Shown here one piece after another: positions 1 through 8,725 of a stretch of DNA of 15,109 nucleotides. The notes beneath the pieces are model-generated. The model did no database searches. It was not told the DNA's origin and saw only the letters and a program-made list of their open reading frames with translations. Both the position numbers and the translations under genes were made by a program. This DNA comes from Symbiodinium natans (taxonomy: Eukaryota > Sar > Dinophyceae > Suessiales > Symbiodiniaceae): NCBI GenBank assembly GCA_905221605.1, contig CAJNDS010000256.1, positions 170,888 through 185,996 of the forward strand, written 5' to 3'. Each line of letters starts with the position of its first letter. Within the stretch, counting starts at the first letter, position 1.

Positions 1-110
1 ATATATACAAACAAATACATGTGTGTATGTACCTATGTATATACATATATATCTCATTTTCTTTAATATGTGTATATTTATATATAATATGCAATATGAT
101 GAATACATGA
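1..110. repeat. AT-rich TA/TG low-complexity block
   Basis: The first ~110 bases are almost pure A/T with TA and TGTA steps, in sharp contrast to the GC-rich remainder. It reads as degenerate TA/TG microsatellite DNA. No coding sense is visible. Confidence 0.8.
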
Positions 111-2500
111 TCCCCTCATCTGCTCTAGCAGCTAGCATCTGCCACGTCACAGGCAGTTTCCAAAATCGGATCCTGAGTGGGCTGACGAGCCTTTTCCGGC
201 ATCTCACAAACAACGCATCGAGACTCTCCGACGCAAGCGGGCTGCACTGGCAAGAAGCGCTACCATGAAACCCAGAATCACGAACCCTGAGTGAAAATCC
301 ATCGTTCGAACTCCGGAACGATGATTTAAGCTGCAGCTTAAGCTGTCCAATTTCAGCAAGGTGCCCCGGGCTGGAAGGAATTGGGTCCTCAGGGTGCTGC
401 AATGAGCTGGAGATAGATGCAGGCAAGCTCGGTCAAATGCATAAGGCCGTTTTGAATGCGACTGAGGCATGTGATCTGACGGCAGCAGGCTGTTGAATGA
501 ACATGGTGGGATCAGGTCACACAAAATAATTTCAGCCTGCTCTAGAACGCAGGAAGTGCTTCCACGACCCTGTCAGCAAGACCAGAACCTCTCAAACGCG
601 GCCTTCTTCCCAAAGGCGTCCGTTGCCCCTCATCGTGGTGATGTTCCCGCCTCTCTCTGCCACGCTTACCTTCGAATCCTCCTTATAAGCCCTGATACTT
701 TTAAATCAACGAAATGGAAAGTTCGCCTCCTCCCCGTCGTGACTGGCACGCCTTGACGTGCTAGAACTTCCCTTCCTGACCCTGAAATCCGAATCCAAGT
801 GCGCTTGGCATCCAAGTCTTTGAGTCCAAGAATGAGCCCCGGTCTAGGGCGTATGGTAGGCTGGTGTGAGCTCTAGAGCTCAAGGGCCTTAGCCTTGCGA
901 AGGGCACCCCCCCTTCCTACCCTTAATGGGCAACAGCCGCCTGCGCGGTCCCTGGCTTCCGTGACGGTGACCGCAGCGTTGGGCATGTCCTTCAGGATCC
1001 TGGAGGCCAGGGGCGCGCCCACCACACCTTTTTAGGGCTTGGGGTGAACTGAAAGCTGTGCCGGTTGAGGATTTGGGCTGCGTAAGTTGCATCCACACGG
1101 TGCCGCACAAGTAGCCGGATGCTGCCGCTGCCCTTGTTGGGGTGGACACGGGGCAAGGTCGGCGCGATTTTGTAAAGTGCAGGCACTCGCAGTTGGACCG
1201 AAGCTCCTTCAGAGCCCTGGCCAGAAGTCTAGGGTTCGAGGCATCATGGGACCCAATTTAGGGTGCCGATTTTCGGAGCCACTCTCAGCAAACAGACTCC
1301 CCTAAACCCTCCAACCTTTCAATGATCTTTTCATATCACCAGATGTTCACCATCTTCTAAGAATGAAAATCTTGATGTTCAGCTCCGAGGTTTATGCCTC
1401 CTCGAGCCCTCGACCGGGCGGAGCACGTCTCTGTATTGCAGGCGCGCCAGGTGCAGAGCAGAGAGCCAAGAAGCTTACAACTGTGCGGCTGAAGACTTAC
1501 AACTCAATAAAGCTACCTTCAACTAAAAAGCGCACCTTTTGAGTCTACACGCTTAGGTTCCTACAAGCCCTAAGCTGCAGAAGCTCAGAAAGGAACACCT
1601 GCGCCCCCGTCGTGGCAAAAAGGCAGCATGAGGGGATTTGGAAGGAGCCGTCGTCGCTCTTCCACAAAGACCCAGCGGTGATCTAACTTGCCCCTACCTC
1701 CCACAGCACTGCCCCCATATTGGGGGTTCCCCCAATCAGCCGCTCAAAGCCCATTTCGGGAGAAGTCCCAGGTCATGGACAGGAATGAACAGTTGTAGGG
1801 TTGATGAAGCGTATTCAGTCGGCATCGCTCGTCCACGCTAGGACAGCGTGCCCACACCCACATTTAGGAATTTAGCGCTTTCAGACTGTATAGGGGGGTA
1901 CCTTATCAACGTTCTTCGTATACGGGGATCCTACTATTTGGGGATCTACATTGGGGGTCCCCTATTCTCGTAAACCCCCATTGAGGAATCTGAAGCAAGA
2001 AGCTACTTGGAAGGATGTCCTTAAGGGACTTCTGGCGTCACTTCTTGTGGATGGAGGGCAAGCCCGGTCGATTGCCGCCGCGCGGTGTTCTTGCGGATAG
2101 GCTGCCCCCATTCCTTTCAGCGGTGGGACAACTGATGTGCTGAAGAACCATAGCCATGCACTTGCACCATCTACAGAAGCCGCCGAAGCCAGAGGGCACA
2201 GACGCATATGTAAGATCTCTTGGGGAAGGCTGCAAAGTGCGAAGCACTGCAGGCCCAGACAGCAAAACAGATGCCAAAACTTTTCCTTGCGTCCGGACTT
2301 CAATCCCTGAAAACCCGAATCCCTCCCTAGCCCCCTCAAGCCCTCAGGCAGCGGGCGCTTCTTTCCAGTGTGGGGCGAAAAGCGATTCCAGTGACCTTTG
2401 AAGGAAACGTGACAGGTTGCATTAATCTGCTTGCGGCTTGCGTTCTCTTAGATCTTCTAGGCGCAAAGGATGCTGAAACGGGTTTTGCAGTTATCATCTG
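111..2500. other. Stretch without a defensible gene model
   Basis: Both strands carry open frames here (for example 2156-2401 plus and 1962-2339 minus). I could not build a chain of exons with matching phase and good splice sites on either strand. Both readings around 2040-2340 look partly protein-like, so undetected exons are likely. The visible structure is G/C-run rich sequence at 1715-1980 with one perfect short inverted repeat. Confidence 0.5.
1719..1736. repeat. Perfect inverted repeat, 8-bp arms
   Basis: ATTGGGGG and CCCCCAAT are separated by TT, giving a tight potential hairpin. A related but imperfect copy (ATTGGGGGTCCCCTAT) lies near 1950-1965. The surrounding 1860-1980 bases are rich in GGGG and CCCC runs. 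No function can be assigned. Confidence 0.6.
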
Positions 2501-2548
2501 CTCTTCCGGGGTTTAAAGTGTTCTCAGCAGGACACACCCTTGCTTGAC

Positions 2549-2602
2549 CTGGCTGGCGACACCGACACGAATGCCGCCCAGATGCTCTGCCATGCCGCGC
2601 AC
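2549..2602 (-). CDS. Candidate internal exon, product unknown
   Basis: On the minus strand CCGCAG|GTG opens an 18-codon frame ending at CAG|GTCAAG, phase 0 on both sides. It reads VRGMAEHLGGIRVGVASQ. Codons are mostly G/C-ending with purine first positions, as in the other minus-strand exons. The frame stays open on both sides, so the true borders may be wider: upstream it includes a Lys/Glu/Ala-rich stretch, downstream it reaches a stop near 2515. It could be the 3' part of a gene lying below G7. No family is recognised. Confidence 0.28.
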
Positions 2603-2920
2603 CTGCGGTAGTGCCGCGATTTTGGCTTCGGATTTGCATGTGCATGATTTGCGTGTCGGGAGGTGTAGGCCCTGCGGGGCTCATGACTGCGCGAGACCTC
2701 TACGCCAAAGACACAGAGCTCTGGAACTCTTGCTTGGGTCCAAGACGGAGGAATCAACGAGGCAAGCCCTCAACAAAATCATGGTCTACACCGAGACCCA
2801 GCCATACTGCGCGTACACCCCAGTGGGACAAAGCAACGCCTCCTATGTCGAACCTGGTCGGAACGTAAGCCTGACGCTTTGGAGTTCGGATTGTTCAACA
2901 CTTTCTATCACCATCCTCAC

Positions 2921-3072
2921 CAAACTTCGGACAAATCCCTCGAAGAATTCGGCAGGAGGCCGAACCCTGAAAGCCCCTGCCGGCGAACCTCATCAAAGAC
3001 TCGAGCCGCCTCGTCATTGCCAGCCAGTGTGTCCTGGCAGTCTTCTGTCTTTCTCTCGTGGCTTTTCGCGAT
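2921..3072 (-). CDS. Candidate exon with a PPR/TPR-like helix
   Basis: A minus-strand frame runs from just after a stop (3075-3073) to a good donor, GTTTG|GTGAGG, ending at 2921. It contains ERKTEDCQDTLAGNDEAARV followed by FDEVRRQGLS. The segment AARVFDEVRRQG resembles helix B of a pentatricopeptide repeat (AxxVFdeMxxxG); PPR proteins are abundant in dinoflagellates and act in organelle RNA processing. One helix is too little to name the gene. A second minus frame here, starting NKIESRKATRERQ, also looks protein-like and is the main alternative. The exon start is not resolved. It lies just downstream of the presumed end of G7 and may belong to G7 or to the next gene. Confidence 0.35.
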
Positions 3073-3645
3073 TCAATTTTGTTCCTTGATTCGGAAATCC
3101 AAGCATTCCAAGGGCATCATCTCAACACCACGCGACTTTGCGCCGGGAGTTCGGAGCCGTGGGCTTTGGGGAACGTTCAGAGCAGCAGTCCTTCGCAACA
3201 GATGCTGCATCGGCTTCAGTCAGGTCCTGCATCAAAGACTACAGACTACGGCAAGACCAACCAGGGGTTACCTGGCAGGGGGGCAGAAAAATGTAGTGTA
3301 GAGAGATGCTCAAGAAGCCTCCAGCCCCTCTTCATCTTCGTTCGCCTCAGTCAGCATCACAGCATCACATGGGCGTTGCATCCTTACGCCTTACGCCGAA
3401 GGCATGCTGGACGTGCACTGCCAAGCGCATGCCAAGGAGCAGCCTCTTCCACCTCCTGCAGAGAGGTTCACATCTGTTCAGTTCAAGCAGCAAGCAGAAT
3501 CCGTGGGGGAGTATCACCCAGCCACGGGTGCCACAAGCCAGAACTCACATCCGGGCTTCTCCTTAGCTTTGTTGTTCATCTTGATCTCCTTCTCAATCTG
3601 CTTGAAGACGTAATCTTTCAGTTCCTGCCGTGAACTCCCAGACAT
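3073..3645 (-). CDS. G7: multi-exon gene, hypothetical protein, 3' part unresolved
   Basis: Exon 1 (3645-3549) is among the clearest coding stretches in the window. The ATG at 3645-3643 follows a pyrimidine/GT-rich tract ending in GACAG, eight bases upstream, the arrangement of a trans-splice acceptor. It encodes MSGSSRQELKDYVFKQIEKE and then a Lys-rich helix ending NNKAKEKPG, and stops at GGAT|GTGAGT. Exon 2 (3455-3395) follows CTCTCTGCAG|G and ends GGC|GTAAGG; its most codon-biased frame starts RWKRLLLGMRLAV. That frame is one base out of phase with exon 1, so one border is wrong or the gene is damaged. Next comes either a short exon 3345-3310 (ANEDEEGLEAS, stop) or an exon from 3226 beginning DLTEADAASVAKDCCSE. 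A C-terminal-looking frame ends LECLDFRIKEQN, stop at 3075-3073. The N-terminus is probably a soluble charged helix. Family unknown. Confidence 0.45.
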
Positions 3646-3940
3646 CAAAGTCCCTGTCAACACCACACAGAAACGATGCAGCCCTGAAGCACAAAGCAGT
3701 CACAGCTGATTTCTTGCTGACCCGCAACCTTCAACCCACTTCTGAGCCCTCCTCGGCACCCCAACTTCTGACCGAACGAGCTTCTTCTACCAGCGAAACT
3801 TCGAGGGTCCGAAACCCTTGTTTAGCACGTGCTTGCAGCTCCGTACACCTTAAACCCCAAATTTCTGAAAGAGAAGCCCCCCAAGCACCATTCCCCCCTG
3901 AGGTTCGCGCCGGAGGGCAGCGGAGGACCGCCTCGGAATC

Positions 3941-4066
3941 TGATAATTCGTATAACTTAGTATAACTTAGTATAACTTAGTATAACTTAGTATAGTTGGT
4001 AAACTTAGTATAGTTAGTATAATTTGTATAATGAGTATAATTCGAGGACTTAGTATAATTAGTAGG
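3941..4066. repeat. TATAACTTAG tandem array, decaying to degenerate units
   Basis: Four perfect, contiguous copies of the 10-mer TATAACTTAG occupy 3951-3990. They are followed by variants such as TATAGTTAG, TATAATTTG, TATAATGAG and TATAATTAG down to about 4066. The block is AT-rich inside GC-rich DNA, with sharp edges. Confidence 0.85.
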
Positions 4067-4105
4067 GTTCCTCGAACACCCCCACTTCTCCCCCAAATGC
4101 AAAGA

Positions 4106-4137
4106 CCTTTTGCCACCCTGGCGGGTGGCAACAAAGG
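4106..4137. repeat. Long-stem hairpin (CCTTT-TGCCACCC / GGGTGGCA-AAAGG)
   Basis: CCTTTTGCCACCC (4106-4118) pairs with GGGTGGCA (4123-4130) and AAAGG (4133-4137) around a TGGC loop, with a two-base AC bulge. This gives 13 base pairs. The word TTTGCCACCC occurs at 4109-4118 and again, unpaired, at 4149-4158. It could be part of a small inverted-repeat element or a regulatory fold. No target-site duplication was identified. Confidence 0.6.
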
Positions 4138-4450
4138 TTTAGCGATTCTTTGCCACCCGCCTAGCCACATTGCGGGGTAACAATAGATTCAAGGAGGAAA
4201 GTGTTGCATGGCAGCAATGTGTGCAAGGCACCTTTCGTACACCTGGACTTGCTGAATGCCAGCAGTCCCTGAACCCTAGACCAAAACCCCGCAGCCAACG
4301 ATTTGCAAACCAACATCTCCAAACCTGAGCCCTTAACGAAAGCCCTACAACCAGCGAAGTCCGAGCTCAAATCCCCGGACTCTACAACTGCGACCCCCGA
4401 GGTTGACGCTGTAAATTGCTACGCACACACACAACCAAAAAAATGATAAA

Positions 4451-4465
4451 AGAGAGAGAGAGAGA
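4451..4465. repeat. AG/GA microsatellite
   Basis: A run of AG dinucleotides lies in the purine-rich context ATGATAAAAGAGAG...GAAAGGAG. It is in the gap between G7 and G6. Confidence 0.8.
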
Positions 4466-4587
4466 AAGGAGAGCAAGCCAGCGGTGCTTCGTTTATAAAT
4501 GTGCACAGAAGGGCCCGAAAATCCTGTGAACAATCGGAACCGACGAACCAAAAACAATCCCAGAAATGATGGAACCTTCAACCCGTA

Positions 4588-4815
4588 TATACCGATCGCT
4601 GCAGCGTGGGGCACCGCGTTGGAATCTATCTGCCGCTTCTTGTCCAAGGTCATGGTTTCAATTCGCTGCTTTGTCTCGTCCTCACGCGCAGCAGAGATCG
4701 TGCCACCAGTGCCCGCAGCAACCCTGCAGACTCTTTCTGGACATGAGTTTCCGCGGGACGGATGAAGGTGTGAGATCGGATGTCTAACTTTCTTGACTTG
4801 AGAAGATCCCATGGA
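4588..4815 (-). CDS. Region readable in two minus-strand frames, 3' end of G6
   Basis: After the acceptor CATTTTTGCAG (4816) one frame reads PWDLLKSRKLDIRSHTFIRP... to a GTGAGG donor at 4685. Another frame is open from the same acceptor and becomes strongly protein-like lower down, with EDETKQRIETMTLDKKRQID and then SNAVPHAAAI, ending at G|GTATAT (4588). Both have good codon pattern over different halves. They overlap around 4740-4686 and cannot both be used without a frameshift or alternative splicing. I cannot choose between an indel in the sequence, a decayed gene and alternative exons. Confidence 0.35.
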
Positions 4816-5749
4816 CTGCAAAAATGATGCCTACTACAAGCAGAGCCGACCCTCACCCATGTCCTTCTTCTCCTTCTCGGCCTGCACATGCGGAGTGAAA
4901 GACCGACATTCCGAGCCAAAAAGTTTTGGATAATGTTTCAGTTAGGGCTGAAGCCACCTTCTCACTTACGCGCTGCTATAAGAATATTAGAGCAGGCTGT
5001 TAGATGAAGTGCCTCCTTGTCCAGGACGCGGCCGCCCAGCTTGCCTTTCTTCTTGTCATCTTTCCTTGGGCGAGAATGCTGGAAGGGGAACTCACTTACC
5101 GTGGAGTCCCAGCATGTCTCGCAAATGCCAGGAAGACAGGCGTCAAAATCGGTGAACCCGGTAACCGAAGTGTGTACAGTGTAGAGCATAAGCACCAAGT
5201 TTCCTTCCTACCTTCACCGTCAGCCTTCTACACCGCCAAGCCCGAAGCCCCGCAGCACTGCTCACCCAAGCCGCTCGATCTTGGACATCATTCCCGAGAT
5301 TCGCTTGCCGCCCACACCCCAAGCTTTTGCCTCACAACTGCCCCAGCTTAGGGCATCCAAGGAGGGGCCTTTGGGTTCTTCAAGCTTGGAGCCTGCTCTC
5401 CTCTCCTCGCTCTGTTCTAGGACTGCTGGCGAAGCTTGTGCTGAGAACTGCCGGCAAACAGGGCTTGCCTGCCTGTTTCAAGCACACGAAACTCAAACCA
5501 GAGCACTTGGAACTTCAGCCTGGAGAGACAGCTCCTGCCAACCAAACTTCGGCCGGGGTACCAGGATCTCTGCGAGCTTCGCTTGATTCCGGCGCTCCTG
5601 GCGGAGGGTGGGAGGGAGGGGATGAGTATGCTGTGCATCTGCGTCCCACTTCAGGGTTCAGAACTCTCGGGGTCCCATCCCTGAGACAGCTTCGCCTCCT
5701 CAGCCAGTAACTGCTGCTCATGGTCGGTTTGCTCCAGCCGAAGCTTCGC
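4588..5749 (-). CDS. G6: exons of a charged, coiled-coil-like protein (partial model)
   Basis: Several strong minus-strand exons lie here. 5749-about 5665 follows AAATAG|G and encodes AKLRLEQTDHEQQLLAEEAK, a Glu/Gln-rich helix likely to form coiled coil. 5597-5499 follows a superb tract (CCCTCCCACCCTCCGCCAG|G) and encodes ERRNQAKLAEILVPRPKFGW and more. 5447-5266 follows CCGGCAG|T, is in phase with the previous exon, encodes a Glu-rich segment (SEERRAGSKLEEPKGPSLDA) and ends GG|GTGAGC. A tentative 25-nt exon 4872-4848 (AEKEKKDMG) has good sites on both sides. 4815-4686 follows TTTTTGCAG|T and ends CGC|GTGAGG. The first exon has no in-frame ATG and directly follows G5, so G6 may be the 3' half of G5. 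The joins after 5665 and 5266 are unresolved. Family unknown. Confidence 0.42.
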
Positions 5750-5902
5750 CTATTTGCCATGGCTGAGGAGTAGTGAGTGGGTGCGGGGAGCGCTGGTGTT
5801 TCGAAGCATGATGGGCCGGGGTTTATTGAGGTTGTCAGAGAAGGGTTCATGGTTTGAATCAATCCCCATGCCTCAGTGGTTCCCAGAATGGCCTGTGGCC
5901 TT

Positions 5903-8589
5903 CTAGGCATCGAAAACTAGCAGGAAACCCCCTGCAAGTTCGACTGCAGACCGCAAACTCGCGTGCTTCTTTAAGCTCACTGTGGGAAGCAGGAGGCTGC
6001 TGTATAAACATGGGGCGGCTTTTGACTTAACTCACATAGCACGGGCTCAAGAGTTGTGCTCAGAGATTTGTCCTGAATTCTGGGGCACGGTCAGAGGACC
6101 AGCAGACATAACTCGGCTAGGGTTCATAATGATGTGGGATGGCGAGCTGGGAACGGTTTGGACTTGCAGCCTTCGACGCTCGCACTCACACAAAGCCTTT
6201 CGGTTTTTAGGTTGGAGCTGGTGCTCGCCAGGAATTGCACGTCGACTGGAATGGAGCCAAGCAGCATGTCGCTCCATGAGCGCACGGCTGTCCTGCAATC
6301 TGACGCAAGTGAGTTTGGATCTTTGGAAACCTGTACCATACATGTCTTGCTGGCAAGGCAAAGCAAGCGATTGAGGGTGGGTCAGTCTAAGGGGAGTGAA
6401 CACTAGATGTTGCCCTGGCAAAACGACTTCACGCGGCTAACGTCGTAGCTTCAACTGGTCAGACCCAGTACTTCGGGCTGAGGCGGGCGACTCTTCCTAA
6501 CCAGGCCCTTTGACGTGAGATTGTGGGAAAAGTTTGGAGTTCCGCGATACCGGCATTTAGAACTTAAACGAGCTCCATCTTCGGGCAGAAGACAAGGACC
6601 GCCACTCAACTCCGCAAGGGTTTGCGATTCACACAATCGCCCCTATTTTGTTTGAGCCATTTCGGCCTTTCGACTCTTGTGCAGGCAACATGTCTGGGCT
6701 AACTTTGTTATTCTGAACCGGCAGCTTTTCCCACTTGTGTGCTCACAGGCTAACATTCATGAGAGACCTCAGGCCGCCCATGCGACCCTGCCTCAGGCAG
6801 GCCATCCTTCCCAACGGCCAGAGAAGCCCTGGCAAGCCGAATATGCTGCTGAAGCTCCCAAACGGCTAGCTGCCGACTGAACATGGACATGGAGTTCCCT
6901 CTCCAAACGAATTCCCTACAACTTGCCTACACAGGCGTGGTCACCCAAGCTAAAATAAAGACAGCAAGCCCGGCCTCCTGCCACCTCCTCCTGCTCGATT
7001 AGGCATGCTATGAGCACCTGCAGGATTGAAGACATCAGCGCCCAAAAGTAGCGCGTAGGCAGACAATACCCTTTGCTGAAGGCATCAGACAGCACTACCG
7101 TATGAAGGTTGCTCAGGTACCATTCTGCACATCTGTCAGGTTAGGCGCCAGCAAATCCTGAGAGGGAGCTGGTGCAGCTAAGAATCTGCTCATGGACATG
7201 GAAGGACGGCCACCGTTGTCCACGGTATCGAAGAGGTTGCTCGCCCTTGGCTCAGGTTGGGCATATCCTCTTGACTGAGCGTTTGCAATTTGACAGCAGA
7301 ACTCCGACAACCAGGACCACTTGGTCGCCCGAAACCCTGAAATGAGGACCCGAATTTAATATTCACACGATCGTGTTGGGGTCTCTTTTGTTTGTTCTCT
7401 TCTTTTTGGGGGGGGTGGGGGGCTGGGTATACAATCCTAAGACACCCCCGCTCGCTCAGGCTGAGGCGATGTGGCGGACCGGCCTGGCCGCAAATCTTCA
7501 TAGGCGAGCGGGTATACTCTGAAGTGGCCAGAACCACAGGACCCGAAGCCGAAACTGCATCAACTCGCAGGCATGGCCGAAGGCTTTGCGTGCCGGGCTG
7601 ATGGAATCTGCATCGCTGTCTGGGGCCAACTGGGCGGTGGCTTTAAAGGCAACTTGGGCTTCGTGGATAACTCCGATTCCTGGCAAAGGCCGCGAGGTGA
7701 GGGTCTCACACCATTCAGAGATGCTCAGACATGTTTAGAACCGAAGCTTGTGCTCAGAGCTGGTGTAATGCCCCCGAAAACGTTGAAGGATGCCGGCAAA
7801 GCTTAAGTTGCCAACGCAGCAAGCCAAGGCCAAGTCGAACAGTGTTTCAATGAAACCAGGAGCTAGCTCTGCGTCTTTCTGGGAACTTCCCGTTGCGGGC
7901 TCAGCAATAACCTGTGAAACCGGATTCCACAAACCCGATCCCACTCAAGGATGGATGGTGGCTTTGTTCTCCGGGGCACAGAGGCACGCGAGGTGGCATG
8001 CGAGAGGATGGCCCCCGCAGGGCGCTGTGTCTCAGACATCGTCTGCCAGGAAGATACAGATGTGCCGAGAAGGATGGGCTGGGGAGTTTTCTGTAGGCAT
8101 CCTTTCCTGTTGAGAGGTGCATGAGTAACACATCTTCTTTCCAAAACAAGGATGGTTGTGTCGCGCAAAACTTCATCTCGTTTGTGCCTCCGCGAGGAAC
8201 ATGAGACCGGCACCGGAAGCGCGGCGACCCTCGGCTGCATCGAAAGTTTGCAGAAACAGCATGCGGCTGTCGTGGCTGTTTGGGGTTCAGGGGGCCGGAA
8301 TGATCAGGCGATGGCAGGTGGTAGTTGAGATCCTGGACCTCAAACCCCCCAAACCCCGCAACTCGCAGCTAGCAAGTCCTGGGCCCAGACCGCCGATGCA
8401 GCCCCGGCGGCTGTTCGAAACTCAAACTCTTGTACATCTGCCCCAAATACCTCTCAACATTCCCCGTTTGCCAACCAGGCTTAGAGCCCCAGGGGCAAGC
8501 TTCTTGTCTGGCCGCATCGAGTTTTGGTTGGTTAGGATCGAAGGCCGCTCGGCCACCTCGGGGGCTTCTGATTGTGTGGGCTGCGACAT
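5903..8589 (-). CDS. G5: ten-exon gene, uncharacterised 344-aa protein
   Basis: The exons are 8589-8472, 8234-8188, 8042-7980, 7911-7782, 7679-7518, 7336-7121, 6828-6747, 6292-6190, 6072-6036 and 5979-5903. Phases agree at every join, and the total is 345 codons including a TAG stop. The best-supported part is 7679-5903: acceptors such as TTTGCCAG|G, CCTCATTTCAG|G and CTGCTTCCCACAG|T, and donors such as CT|GTGAGC and two GTGAGT. The first two introns would use GC donors (GCAAAC, GCACAA), and the exon ending at 7782 has a weak GTTTTC donor, so the 5' half is less certain. The start ATG lies one base after TTTTCTCTTTGTAG, a likely trans-splice acceptor. A later start at 8039, also just after an AG, is possible. 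The N-terminus (MSQPTQSEAPEVAERPSIL) is polar; residues ~75-130 include hydrophobic helices. Family not recognised. A GTTTTC donor before the stop could link it to G6. Confidence 0.5.
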
Positions 8590-8604
8590 CCTACAAAGAG
8601 AAAA
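8587..8604 (-). promoter_or_regulatory. Candidate trans-splice acceptor at the G5 start
   Basis: The minus strand reads TTTTCTCTTTGTAG|GATG. A pyrimidine tract and AG stand one base before the G5 ATG. This is typical of spliced-leader addition sites in dinoflagellates; an ordinary cis acceptor is the alternative. Confidence 0.35.
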
Positions 8605-8725
8605 TGCCTTTTGGGACTGCATCTTTGGGACGGAATTCGTTCAGATCTGCCTGGAAAAGACTCGTCAACTCTGACACAGGGGTAACATCTCACGTCCTGT
8701 GCTAGACCCTGACGCAAGTGGAAGA

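Larger units (their letters stand above)
3646..4587. other. Gene-poor gap between G7 and G6, repeat-rich
   Basis: No minus-strand exon was found between the G7 start and the lowest G6 exon. The gap holds the TATAACTTAG tandem array, a strong hairpin with a repeated TTTGCCACCC word and a GA microsatellite. It is the longest stretch within 2.5-13.5 kb without a candidate exon, so regulatory DNA for G7 is a natural guess. Only its position supports that. Confidence 0.45.

Noticed and set aside
2718-2864. Plus-strand stretch KTEESTRQALNKIMVYTETQ ending at AAC|GTAAGC.
   Set aside because: It is coding-like and could be a real plus-strand exon, but I found no partner exon. It opposes the minus-strand array, so it was left out of the models.
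2611-2868. Plus-strand GVGPAGLMTA, matching the GxGxxGxxxA dinucleotide-binding motif.
   Set aside because: There is no supporting downstream FAD/NAD motif, the strand or preceding beta context is not convincing, and a short glycine pattern is expected by chance.
3058-3633. Longest single open frame (191 codons, plus strand).
   Set aside because: About one frame of this length is expected by chance in 15 kb at this GC, and it runs antisense to the much clearer G7 exons.
4499-4765. Plus-strand 88-codon frame starting at an ATG.
   Set aside because: It is antisense to the charged G6 exon; its hydrophobic middle mirrors Lys/Glu codons.
4900-4925. TTTTTGGCTCGG on the minus strand, and GCCGAAATGGCTCAA near 6655, as relic spliced leaders.
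   Set aside because: Only about 8-11 bases agree with the conserved dinoflagellate leader, too little for a relic.
6211-6308. Plus-strand exon candidate LELVLARNCTSTGMEPSSMS with TTTTTAG acceptor and CAA|GTGAGT donor.
   Set aside because: It overlaps G5 exon 8 on the minus strand, which shares its wobble positions and has phase-matched neighbours on both sides. The plus frame has none.
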